From Rhodeus uyekii (taxonomy: Eukaryota; Chordata; Actinopteri; Cypriniformes; Acheilognathidae): DNA of 64,000 bases. The notes under the pieces are model-generated. The model saw only the letters and a program-made list of their open reading frames with translations, was not told where the DNA came from and made no database searches. Shown in pieces: positions 13,817-22,855 of the stretch; the stretch's first letter is position 1; the number at the start of each line of letters is the position of its first letter. The stretch is from positions 1,810,501 through 1,874,500 of the forward strand of contig JAWRVZ010000134.1 in assembly GCA_037043235.1 (NCBI GenBank). Reading direction: 5' to 3'. Position numbers and translations under genes: made by a program.

Positions 13817-15295
13817 ATGTTTATGGCGAACCAGGCATTTAAACAGTGCGCATCTCCTTGCCCTCGTTTCCTCTCGGGGGGAGATGAGCACTTGTTATGT
13901 GTAATGTGTCTGGGAGCGGAGCATGCTAGGTCAGCGCTCGTGAGTGCTGACTGTGATCACTGCAGCCAACTACCGCTGCGGGTGCTCCGCTCACGCCTGG
14001 CGGTTTTTGATTCTGAGACCAGCCAGGCTCGCGTTCCCCAGGGCTCGGGTCCCGCAGCAGCTGAGGCTCTGCGGCGATCTAGGTCATGGGGTTCGCAAAT
14101 GGACCTGACGGCGGGGTCTGAGACGGGCGCTCCCCTATCTCAGCCCTTACCCGGTGGATCCAGTGCTTCATGCATGGTTTCGGAAGCACGCTCGAGGGCG
14201 GTTACTTCCGACCAAGCTGAAGCACCGACACTGCAATTGTCTAGCTCCGAGGAGTTAGACGTTGCTAGTGTCGACGCGGAGAGTGAGGATTCGCCAACCT
14301 CCTCCCCAGCTTATGAGGAATTGCTCGAGGTGGTGACTCGCGCTGTGGCCACGTTAAGTATTGAGTAGCCAGCGGAAAGCACTGTCGTTCGTCCAAAGAG
14401 AAGCAAGTTGGATGAACGATTTCTGCCAGCGCGGGTCCCTCCCCCTCGCCGGGACCTGCCTTTTTTCCCGGATCTGCACACTGAGGTGTCTAGATCCTGG
14501 AAGAGGCCAGCCACCTCCAGAGTGTTTACGCCACAAAATAATATGTATGCCACTCTGGTTGGTGCGCGAGAGTATGGTTATGGCGCGATGCCGAAGGTGG
14601 AGGAGGCGCTTGCGAGCCACCTCTCTCCGCCCTCGGTGTCATCGCTTAAAGTCCCGGTGCTGCCCACTAAACCTATGCGGGTTACATCAGCTCATGTGGG
14701 CAGAGCATATTCTGCAGCTAGCCAGGCAGCGGCGTGTCTTCACACCACCGCCCTGCTTCAGGCTTACCAAGCAGAATTGTTGGGGGACCTCGATGAGGGC
14801 GGAGGCATTGGTCCACAGGCTGTGGCTGAGCTACGTAAAGCCACAGATCTGTCCCTACGGGCCACCAGGGAAACGGCTGCCTCTATTGGTCGTTCCATGG
14901 CAGCCTGTGTGGCCACGGAGAGGCACCTGTGGTTAAATTTGACGTCTCTAAAGGACAAGGAGAAAAAATTTATGTTGGACGCCCCTCTGTCGCCTTCTGG
15001 GCTTTTCGGCGATTCGGTGAAAACGGTCGTCGAGAAGTTCCAGGAGGCGGCAAAGCAGCAGGTGGCGTTCAATGTACTCCTGCCTCGCCGCCCTCAGCCT
15101 GGGGCTGTGAGCCAGCCACAGCCCCAGGCCTCCTCATATGTGCAGCGGGCCGCTCAAAGGCAGAGCGTCTCAACCCGCCAACCTCCCCAGAAAACCGGGG
15201 GGTCGGGCAGGCGCTCCCAGCCTCAGCCTTCGGGCAGGAGGACGGATCTGAGGACCGTCATCCTTGCCAAGAAGGCTACCTCGAAGAGGTCCTGA
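13817..15295 (+). pseudogene. DIRS gag-like ORF with one in-frame TAG
   Basis: The ATG at 13817 opens 183 codons to a TAG at 14366-14368. The same frame continues at once and stays open to 15295 (KLDERFLPARVPPPRRDLPF, then LLQAYQAELLGDLDEG). An N-terminal Cys/His cluster (CASPC, then LLCVMCLGAEH) may be a zinc-binding site. The C-terminal part is rich in Gln, Pro, Ser and Arg, as in many nucleic-acid-binding Gag proteins. The related fragment at 6059-7150 has Trp in place of the stop. That suggests a TGG-to-TAG nonsense change, although readthrough cannot be excluded. The end overlaps the RT frame by 32 bases. Confidence 0.75.
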
Positions 15296-17354
15296 CGCCA
15301 GATGCGCCGGGCCTCTTGGAGGCGACCCTCCTCAGTTGCCGCCCGTTACACCGGTTGCACTGAGGAGGTCGCCCCCTCCAAGGAGGGTCCTAGAGCATTC
15401 ACTCCAGGTGTTCCCCAGAAAACCGGGCCCTGGCGGGTGTGCTACACAGACACCAGAGGCCAGCCTCGAGAGGCTGGTTCCCCTAGTAGAATTTCTGCCG
15501 GCATGGACATGTCTTCCAGAGGTTTCTCAGTGGGTCCTGCGAATTATAAAGAAAGGGTATTCGATCCAGTTTGGGTCTCGCCCGCCCAGGTTCAATGGGG
15601 TTCTACCCACGGTGGTGGACCCCGAGCAGGCTCTGGTAATGGAGCAGGAGGTAGATTCTCTACTGAGGAAAGGGGCCATAGAACATGTACCCCTCTCAAA
15701 CAGGGAGTCAGGCTTTTACAGCCGCTACTTCCTCGTTCCAAAGAAGGATGGAGGACTGCGGCCCATCCTGGATTTGCGCCTTCTGAATCGCTCGGTCATG
15801 AAGCTAAAATTCAAGATGCTGACTTTGAAACAAATAGTGGCACAGATCAGGTCCGAGGACTGGTTCGTCACTATCGATCTGAAGGACGCATATTTTCATA
15901 TTTCCATCCTTCCACAGCACAGGAAGTACCTCAGGTTCGCCTTTGGGGGGAAGGCGTTCCAATATCAAGTACTTCCATTCGGCCTGGCTTTATCACCCCG
16001 CACTTTCACGAAATGCATGGACGCAGCGCTAACCCCGTTGCTCCTCCAAGGCATAAGAGTTTTGAATTACATCGACGACTGGCTGATTCTTGCCCAGTCG
16101 CCGCAGTTAGCGGTTCAGCATCGAGATGTTGTTCTCGCACACATGAGAGTGCTGGGGTTGAGGTTGAACGCAAAGAAGAGTGTGCTTTCTCCTCTTCAGA
16201 GAACCACCTTCCTAGGCGTGATATGGGACTCGGTTTCGATGACGGCGCGGCTATCCCCCGCCCGCATCGATTCGATTCTGTCAACCGTGAAGAAAGTCAA
16301 AATAGGCCAGTCCATCACTGTAAAACACTTTCAGCGAGTGCTGGGCCTCATGGCAGCAGCTTCCAGCGTCATCCCGTTCGGGCTGCTACACATGAGGCCA
16401 TTACAGTGGTGGCTCAGAACCAGAGGGTTTTCCCCGAGGGGCAACCCTTTCCGCACTATCAAGGTCACGCGGCGATGCCTACGTGCCTTGGATATGTGGA
16501 AGAAACCCTGGTTTCTGTCTCAAGGACCTGCGTTGGGAGCTCCTTGTCGACGCGTCATGCTATCGACGGATGCTTCCCTCACAGGTTGGGGAGCGGTCCT
16601 GAGGGATCGCTCTGCCCAGGGTCTGTGGCACAAACACCAGTTGTCCTGGCACATAAACCTGCTGGAGATGATGGCTGTTTGGAGGGCGCTTCAAGCGTTC
16701 CTCCCAGACCTCAGGGGCCATTATGTGGTTGTTCAGACCGACAGCACCACTGTGGTCTCCTATATAAATCGTCAGGGGGGTCTACGTTCGCGACCACTAT
16801 ACAAACTGGCGCGGCAGATCCTCCTCTGGTCCCAAGGGAGACTGCTCCATCTACGGGCAGTTCACATCCCTGGGACCCAGAATGTGGGAGCAGACGTCCT
16901 GTCGAGACAGGGGCCGAGGCCCGGGGAATGGAGGCTCCACCCAGAGGTGGTGGAGCAGATTTGGTTCAGATTCGGCCGGGCACAAGTAGATCTGTTCGCG
17001 TCCGAAGAATCAACGCATTGCCCTCTGTGGTATTCACTCCTGCATCCAGCCCCACTCGGGCTGGATGCCATGGTCCAGACATGGCCGAGGCTATGTCTGT
17101 ACGCATTTCCCCCGATTGCTCTGCTCCCGGGAGTTCTGGAGAGAGTTCGCCGGGACAAGGTCCGTCTCACACTGGTTGCTCCGCGTTGGCCGGGCAGAGT
17201 GTGGTTTGCGGATCTTGTTTCCCTGCTGGACGGGGTCCCCTGGGAGATCCCAGTTCGAGTGGACCTCCTGTCTCAGGCAGCGGGCTCGATTCTTCACCCC
17301 TGCCCAGAACTTTGGAAACTGTGGGCTTGGCCTCTGAGGGGGCCCAGCTCATAG
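15264..17354 (+). CDS. DIRS reverse transcriptase / RNase H
   Basis: Open for about 696 codons, +1 relative to gag. RT motif A is FVTIDLKDAYFHISI (about 15864-15908), motif B LPFGLALSPRTFTKC, and motif C NYIDDWLILAQS with the YIDD core at 16068-16079. RNase H follows: STDASLTGWGAVL, NLLEMMAVWRALQAF, VVVQTDSTTVVSYI and NVGADVLSRQ. After that comes the DIRS-specific C-terminal region (EWRLHPEVVEQIWFRFGRAQ). All acidic catalytic residues I can place are present. The first in-frame codon here is TTG, not ATG, so translation probably depends on gag by frameshift or re-initiation. The element copies its RNA inside the particle and inserts by the recombinase. Confidence 0.85.
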   Translation: MPRRLPRRGPDARCAGPLGGDPPQLPPVTPVALRRSPPPRRVLEHSLQVFPRKPGPGGCATQTPEASLERLVPLVEFLPAWTCLPEVSQWVLRIIKKGYSIQFGSRPPRFNGVLPTVVDPEQALVMEQEVDSLLRKGAIEHVPLSNRESGFYSRYFLVPKKDGGLRPILDLRLLNRSVMKLKFKMLTLKQIVAQIRSEDWFVTIDLKDAYFHISILPQHRKYLRFAFGGKAFQYQVLPFGLALSPRTFTKCMDAALTPLLLQGIRVLNYIDDWLILAQSPQLAVQHRDVVLAHMRVLGLRLNAKKSVLSPLQRTTFLGVIWDSVSMTARLSPARIDSILSTVKKVKIGQSITVKHFQRVLGLMAAASSVIPFGLLHMRPLQWWLRTRGFSPRGNPFRTIKVTRRCLRALDMWKKPWFLSQGPALGAPCRRVMLSTDASLTGWGAVLRDRSAQGLWHKHQLSWHINLLEMMAVWRALQAFLPDLRGHYVVVQTDSTTVVSYINRQGGLRSRPLYKLARQILLWSQGRLLHLRAVHIPGTQNVGADVLSRQGPRPGEWRLHPEVVEQIWFRFGRAQVDLFASEESTHCPLWYSLLHPAPLGLDAMVQTWPRLCLYAFPPIALLPGVLERVRRDKVRLTLVAPRWPGRVWFADLVSLLDGVPWEIPVRVDLLSQAAGSILHPCPELWKLWAWPLRGPSS

Positions 17355-18352
17355 ATTCTGGTCTCTCGACCGAGGTTGTTGAGACCATCCTCCACTCCAG
17401 AGCTCCCTCCACGAGGAAGCTGTACGCCCTGAAGTGGAGACTTTTCACTTCTTGGTGTAGCGAGAAGCAGGTGAACCCAGTTACCTGTCACATTGGCAAA
17501 GTGCTAGAGTTCCTGCAAGATAGATTCGCTGCAGGGTTGTCCCCGTCCACCCTGAAGGTTTACGTGGCTGCCATTGCGGCTTACCACGTACCTCTGGGTG
17601 GCGTGTCCATTGGCCGGGACCCCCTCGTCACACGCTTCCTCCGTGGTACCATTAGGCTGAGGCCTGCAGTCCAGACCAAGGTTCCTGCCTGGGACTTATC
17701 CCTGGTACTCCAGGGGTTGTCCCAGGCACCCTTTGAACCGTTGGATGAGGTTCCACTAAAGTTCCTCACTTTAAAAACCTTATTCTTGTTAGCTATAACA
17801 TCGCTAAAGAGAATTGGGGATCTACAGGCGCTTTCTGTAGCTCCCTCTTGCCTTGAGTTTGCGCCTGGGATGGTGAAAGCCTTCCTCCATCCCAGGCCAG
17901 GCTATGTGCCCAAAGTGCCCACTCATGTGGCCAGGTCTATAGTACTGCAGGCCTTCTGCCCTCCCCCCTTCGGTGACCAGGACCAGGAATTTAAAAACAA
18001 GGTCTGTCCAGTGCGAGCACTGGACACTTATGTCCATAGGTCTGCCCCTTGGCGTAAGTCTGACCAGTTGTTTGTTTGCTTTGGGACCCCCAAGGGGGCC
18101 CCTGCATCCAAATCTACTTTAAGCAGGTGGATAGTTGAGGCTATCACCCTGGCTTACGAGTCGGCCGGATCCTCCTCGCCTCTGAGGGTCCGGGCCCACT
18201 CTACTAGGAGCGTGGCTGCCTCTAAGGCCCTTATATCTGGTGTGTCGTTATCTGATGTTTGTGATGCGGCGGGGTGGTCTTCCCCGCATACTTTTCTGAG
18301 GTTTTACCAGCTTGACCTCAACTCCGCTCCGGGAACACGGGTCCTCTCGTAG
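15302..18352 (+). CDS. DIRS tyrosine recombinase (long overlapping ORF)
   Basis: A 1016-codon frame opened by an ATG at 15302 and lying in a different frame over nearly the whole RT/RNase H gene. The recognisable recombinase starts near 17290 (TRKLYALKWRLFTSWC, LSPSTLKVYVAAIAAYHVPL). Catalytic residues are present: Arg in SLKRIGDLQ (17810-17812), His-x-x-Arg in RAHSTRSVAASK (18197-18208) and the nucleophile Tyr in FLRFYQLD (18305-18307). It would integrate the circular DNA copy without target duplication. The 650 or so residues before the recombinase domain are rich in Ser, Gly, Pro and Arg and have no family I recognise. Overlapping RT and recombinase frames are known from Dictyostelium DIRS-1. 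Confidence 0.8.
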   Translation: MRRASWRRPSSVAARYTGCTEEVAPSKEGPRAFTPGVPQKTGPWRVCYTDTRGQPREAGSPSRISAGMDMSSRGFSVGPANYKERVFDPVWVSPAQVQWGSTHGGGPRAGSGNGAGGRFSTEERGHRTCTPLKQGVRLLQPLLPRSKEGWRTAAHPGFAPSESLGHEAKIQDADFETNSGTDQVRGLVRHYRSEGRIFSYFHPSTAQEVPQVRLWGEGVPISSTSIRPGFITPHFHEMHGRSANPVAPPRHKSFELHRRLADSCPVAAVSGSASRCCSRTHESAGVEVERKEECAFSSSENHLPRRDMGLGFDDGAAIPRPHRFDSVNREESQNRPVHHCKTLSASAGPHGSSFQRHPVRAATHEAITVVAQNQRVFPEGQPFPHYQGHAAMPTCLGYVEETLVSVSRTCVGSSLSTRHAIDGCFPHRLGSGPEGSLCPGSVAQTPVVLAHKPAGDDGCLEGASSVPPRPQGPLCGCSDRQHHCGLLYKSSGGSTFATTIQTGAADPPLVPRETAPSTGSSHPWDPECGSRRPVETGAEARGMEAPPRGGGADLVQIRPGTSRSVRVRRINALPSVVFTPASSPTRAGCHGPDMAEAMSVRISPDCSAPGSSGESSPGQGPSHTGCSALAGQSVVCGSCFPAGRGPLGDPSSSGPPVSGSGLDSSPLPRTLETVGLASEGAQLIDSGLSTEVVETILHSRAPSTRKLYALKWRLFTSWCSEKQVNPVTCHIGKVLEFLQDRFAAGLSPSTLKVYVAAIAAYHVPLGGVSIGRDPLVTRFLRGTIRLRPAVQTKVPAWDLSLVLQGLSQAPFEPLDEVPLKFLTLKTLFLLAITSLKRIGDLQALSVAPSCLEFAPGMVKAFLHPRPGYVPKVPTHVARSIVLQAFCPPPFGDQDQEFKNKVCPVRALDTYVHRSAPWRKSDQLFVCFGTPKGAPASKSTLSRWIVEAITLAYESAGSSSPLRVRAHSTRSVAASKALISGVSLSDVCDAAGWSSPHTFLRFYQLDLNSAPGTRVLS

Positions 18353-18404
18353 TGAGCTACGAGACACTCGTCGGCCTTCGTCACTGAGGTGGCGTTGGTA
18401 TATC

Positions 18405-18480
18405 GTTCCCCAAGCGTTCGACGCAGCGCGAGTTCCCTTGAAAGGGAACGTCTCAGGTTACGTATGTAACCATAGTTCCC
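18405..18480 (+). repeat. DIRS internal complementary region
   Basis: CCCCAAGCGTTCGACGCAGC and the following GAACGTCTCAGGTTACGTAT repeat the outermost bases of the two terminal repeats just after the recombinase stop. In DIRS elements such a region templates completion of the circular DNA. Confidence 0.7.
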
Positions 18481-18529
18481 TGAAGAGGGAACGAGACGCT
18501 GCGTCTTTGGCCTCAGCTCCTCGCGCCTT

Positions 18530-18765
18530 CCGGGCTTGCTTCAGACAAACTCTAAGCTGCCGCTTCCGGGTTCCGGCGCTCTTTTATCAACTGGTTCGTG
18601 ACGTCACCGAGCTGCGTCTGTCACTCACGCACGCGCGCGCGTGCGCGCGCCGGAAGTTTACATATTGTGCTTCGCGCGGACATCATCCAAGGATTCCCCA
18701 AGCGTTCGACGCAGCGTCTCGTTCCCTCTTCAGGGAACTATGGTTACATACGTAACCTGAGACGC
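18530..18765 (-). repeat. DIRS right inverted terminal repeat
   Basis: Reverse complement of 13501-13715 with few changes. It carries a longer alternating CG/CA run (ACGCACGCGCGCGCGTGCGC) than the left copy, consistent with slippage. Confidence 0.88.
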
Positions 18766-19806
18766 TGCGTCGAAGCACTTGGGGAAATACCCTGACGTCA
18801 GTCAAGTGAAGATCTGTGCAACCAATGAGAGACGAACGTGTGTGAATGCGTCACCGCCGGCGACGTGCCGGTATGTCATGAGAGAGCATAAAGGCACTCC
18901 GAAACCCGGAAGTGACAGCTAAAGAGTGTCTGAAGCGGGCCCGGAGGCGCAAGGAGCGGAGGCAAAGACGCAACGTCTCGTTCCCCTCAGGGAACCAGGG
19001 TCACATACGTAACCCGAGACGTTCTCTTTCAGGAAACTCGAGCTGCGTCGAAGCGCTTGGGGAACGCTATACCAACGTCACCTCAGCGACGCCGGCATAC
19101 GGGTGTGTCCCAGCCCACTGAGAGAGCACCCTGGTTCCTGGGGCGGAATCGAGGTCCAGTTGGTAAAACCTCATGAATGTGTCCGGCGAGGACCAGCCAG
19201 CCGCAGCACAGACATCAGACAAGGAAACTCCAGAGAGGAGAGCCTTGGATGTCGCCACGCTCCGAGTGGAGTGGGCCCGGACCCTCAAAGGAGAAGCATG
19301 TCCGGCCGACTCATAAGCTAGACAGATAGCCTCGACTATCCATCTTCTTAGGGTTTGCTTGGAAGCTGGAGCCCCCTTATGGGCCCCAAAGCAAACAAAC
19401 AGTTGGTCCGACTTACGCCAGGTGGCAGTCCTGAAGACGTAAGCGTCCAGTACTCGTTCTTGTGCTCCTGCTCATGATCGTCAAATGGGGGAGGGCAGAA
19501 GGCCTGCAGCGTGATAGACCGAGCCACATTAGTGGGAACCTTGGGGACATAGCCTGGCCTCGGGTGGAGAAAGGCTTTCGCCATCCCGGGCGCGAACTCG
19601 AGGCATGAGGAAGCCACCGAGAGGGCCTGAAGGTCCCCGACCCTCTTAAGCGAGGTGATGGCCAGCAAAAGAAGGGTCTTAAGAGAGAGGAACTTGATAG
19701 GGAGCTCCTCTAAAGGTTCAAAGGGTGCCTGGGACAGGCCTTGGAGTACCAAAGACAAGTCCCAGGTAGGTACCCTGGTCTGTGCCGCAGGTCTCAGCCT
19801 TAGTGT

Positions 19807-21076
19807 CAAAGTCAAGTCAAAGTCAGCTTTATTGTCAATTCTGCAATATATACAGTGCATACATATAGAGAATTGAAATTCCGTTACTCTCAGACCCAAG
19901 GCGAATACAGTTAACAACAACAATAATTTAACAGTAACAGTAACAACAACAACAACAACAGAAGATGAAGATAAAATACAATAAAATTAAACTAGATGGA
20001 TAAAGTGAGTTATGGAGGTAAAGTGGCGATGGCAAATAGTGCAAACAATAGTAAATAGTAATAGTGCAATTACAATTTAAGGCAGTGCAAATGTAATAGG
20101 AGAGAAATGCAAGGACAACATAATGAGGTGGATGAATAAGAGAATAACTGATGGTGGGTAGGGGGTGGGGGGGGATTCAGAGATCAGGTCCTTGGTGCAG
20201 AAGAGGGGAGAGGTGGCAGAGTCGGGAGAGAGTTCAATGCCCTGACAGCTTGGGGTATGAAGCTGTCCTTCAGTCTGCTGGTCCGTGCCTGGAGACTGCG
20301 TAGTCTCCTCCCTGATGGCAGCAGACTGAAGAGGCTGTGGGATGGGTGGGTGGGGTCCCTAGCAATAGCAAGGGCTTTTCGGGAGAGGCGGGTGTTATAG
20401 ATGTCCTGGAGGGGTGGGAGAGAGACACCAACGATCTTCTCAGCTGCTCTCACTATGCGCTGCAGTGCCTTGCGGCAGGATGCGTTGCAGGCGCCGTACC
20501 ACACAGTGATGCAGCTGGTCAGAATGCTCTCGATGGTGCCTTTGTAGAAGGTGCGCATGATGGGGGCTGAGGCTCCGGCTCTTCTCAGCTTACGGAGGAA
20601 GTATAGTCGCTGCTGCGATTTCTTAATCAGTGCTGTGGTGTTGGTGGTCCAGGAGAGGTCTTCCGTGATATGAACACCCAGAAATTTGGTACTCCTCACC
20701 CTTTCCACGGTCGCACCGTTGATAGTCAGAGGAGCATGCTGGGTGTGCATTCTTCTGAAGTCAACAACAATCTCCTTCGTCTTCTTCACGTTCAGAGAGA
20801 GATTGTTGTCGCCGCACCACCTGGCCAGGCGGCTCACCTCACTCCTGAAGTTTGTCTCATCGCCGTTGCTAATGAGACCAACTACAGTCGTGTCGTCCGC
20901 AAATTTGATTATTAAATTGCTGTTGTGTGTGGGTGTGCAGTCGTGTGTAAGCAGAGTGAAGAGAAGTGGGCTCAACACACAACCCTGAGGGGTTCCAGTG
21001 TTCATGATGATGGTGCTGGAAGTGTTGCTGCCGACCCGTACTGCCTGAGGTCTTCCTGTCAGGAAGTCCAGCAACC
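19807..21076 (-). mobile_element. 5'-truncated non-LTR retrotransposon (LINE) inside the second DIRS
   Basis: Flanked by AGTGT at 19802-19806 and 21077-21081, a probable 5-bp target duplication; the DIRS recombinase text resumes on either side. The 3' end (at the left) shows the repeated CAAAGTCAAGTCAAAGTCAG typical of fish LINE tails. The coding part lies at 20184-21076. Confidence 0.82.
20184..21076 (-). pseudogene. LINE reverse transcriptase, C-terminal fragment
   Basis: About 297 codons open on the reverse strand. RT motifs: GTPQGCVLSPLLFTLLTHDC, then IIKFADDTTVVGLI with the FADD catalytic pair, then RWCGDNNLSLNVKKTKEIVV and STKFLGVHITEDLSW, ending in the thumb and C-terminal region (KALQRIVRAAEKIVGVSLPP). 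The endonuclease and N-terminal RT are gone because the copy is 5'-truncated. The sequence resembles the CR1/Rex1/jockey-like LINEs common in fish, but I cannot fix the clade. The ORF is unbroken, which suggests a fairly recent insertion. Confidence 0.85.
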
Positions 21077-21165
21077 AGTGTGCCACGGAGGAAACGAGTG
21101 ACTAGGGGGTCCCTGTCCAAGGACACCCCACCCAGAGGTACATGGCAAGCCGCTTTCACTGTGAA

Positions 21166-22855
21166 GAAGCTCTAGTCTACTAGACCAAGATAATAACTCA
21201 GTATAGCAAGCGATGCATTTACATTTAATTGCATCTCTTCAGCCCAACCACTTACTCACAAAGCGTAAGTATTTAAATATTAAGTAATTAAGTTAAACAG
21301 CATTTTTATTGATGATGGTCATTACCAGTGCTTGGAAAGTCGCTGCGAATGATCCATAAGAATTAATTAGTATCTGTAATATTAATTATTAATAAAATCG
21401 TTAATTATGATTTAATTAATTATAAATGGTTTAATTTAATACACAAGCTGACTGAAACACTAGTTTCCTAGGGTCAGTTGCGCAAGAACAGCAATTCTGT
21501 GATGACCATGCCTTAAGAACTATACTGGCCAATCAGTAAACAACTGGGTAGTCTATCTTACTTATTCAAAGTAGATGAATAAAATAAAGATATTTTTATT
21601 CACATGACTTTAAAAATCTCTAATCTTTTCTTTAAGAAAAAAAAGAGATGACTATATTGTAAACATTTTGTGCATCACAATGTGCATACTATATTCAATA
21701 TGTATTGCTTTTTACAGACACTATAAAATACGCAAGATTTAGGAATAGCATTCTAACCTTAGTATTATGTTGGGGCAGGTTTCTGTTCTTATTGCTTGGC
21801 AAAAGTTAAATGTATGACTGACATCTAGAGGACATTCAGAGAGAAAAAAGTCCATTGTTTCTTTCCTATGTTTATCTCCCAATTGAAGGAAAGATTTAAC
21901 AAATAAAAACATCAGTATTATTCTGGCAACAAAGTAAATTGAAAGGTAATTTTATGTTACAGCTCCTAAACTTTGGCTACTATACTAAACTACCTTAGTG
22001 AAAAATAAATCTACCAAGATGTATTTGAAACACTTTTCTTTTATATACTATAGGGACATTTATATATTTATGAACTTAATATAAATACCCTACAATTGTA
22101 CTTTTGGTATACTAAACTGATATATTTAAAGTCTGCTAAAGTGGATAAATAAATGTTTGTACTTAATTCACTTTAGTTATCCGGATGTAGTGCTGAGTTC
22201 CAATTAAAGATGTACCTAAGTATTTACTTTAAATATCTAGCATTTAAAGACTTATATTATACTGAGATCATACTATGCCACTAATATTGATATAAAAACA
22301 CATTTAGGTTTAGTATTATAAAATGTGTATTGTGGAATGAAGAATTACTGAAAAAATAATAATTGTAAAGTTTATATCAGTAAGTGTCAAGCAATATGTC
22401 AGTAATGGTAAGGAATCTGTACTATACTTGTATGAAATAAATATATGTTAAATACATTTTGGTATAGATTTTTTTTTCACTCCGGTACACCTTACTCTCT
22501 GTACCATTTCTTCTCTCTACTTTTAAGACAAAGCTAAAAAAAAAATCCAAAATATATTTTAGATAATGTGACTTCATGTGGCCTCATGTGCGTTCAGTGT
22601 GTGTGTTTAAATGTATTTGAAATGGACTATGTAAAGTGACCTTCAGTTATGGAAAGGCACTATAACAATAAAACATAATCTTAAAATTGTAATTTCTTAA
22701 CCTTGTTCAGAAAAGGAAATCATGATGAGATCAGATGGTGACGTCCCGATTTCCATGTATGGCACCACCCGCTCTTTTAAAGCAACACCCCTTCAATCTT
22801 CAACCACAACCTTTATCATAAATTCGTTAGCTGAGTGGGTGAGAAAAGGCAAGAC
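21166..22855. other. Gene-free AT-rich upstream region of V2R gene 3
   Basis: No gene, RNA or clear repeat seen. The sequence expected to continue arm A (the reverse complement of 32516 and lower) does not appear here. The promoter of gene 3 presumably lies in the last few hundred bases, but no motif stands out. Confidence 0.5.

Larger units (their letters stand above)
13501..18777 (+). mobile_element. DIRS-like tyrosine-recombinase retrotransposon, nearly complete
   Basis: Has the parts of a DIRS element in order: left inverted terminal repeat (about 13501-13715), gag, overlapping RT/RNase H and tyrosine recombinase frames, a short internal repeat of the terminus (about 18405-18480) and the right inverted terminal repeat (about 18530-18765). 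There is no target-site duplication, as expected for integration by a tyrosine recombinase through a circular intermediate. The left end abuts arm A of the inverted duplication exactly. GC content is well above that of the surrounding DNA. Confidence 0.9.
18778..21165 (-). mobile_element. Second DIRS-like element, reversed, truncated, split by a LINE
   Basis: Begins with terminal-repeat-like sequence (CACATACGTAACCCGAGACG at about 19002) back to back with the first element. Reverse-strand recombinase pieces follow: RAHSTRSVATSK and FMRFYQLDLDSAPG near 19090-19290, then LKRVGDLQALSVASS and LHPRPGYVPKVPTNVA at 19350-19800, then HVPLGGVSLDRDPLVTRF at about 21090-21150. The 5' portion (gag, RT, RNase H) is missing. 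A frameshift separates the 19067-19290 and 19348-19800 pieces. A LINE occupies 19807-21076. It is a dead copy in head-to-head orientation with the first DIRS. Confidence 0.82.
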
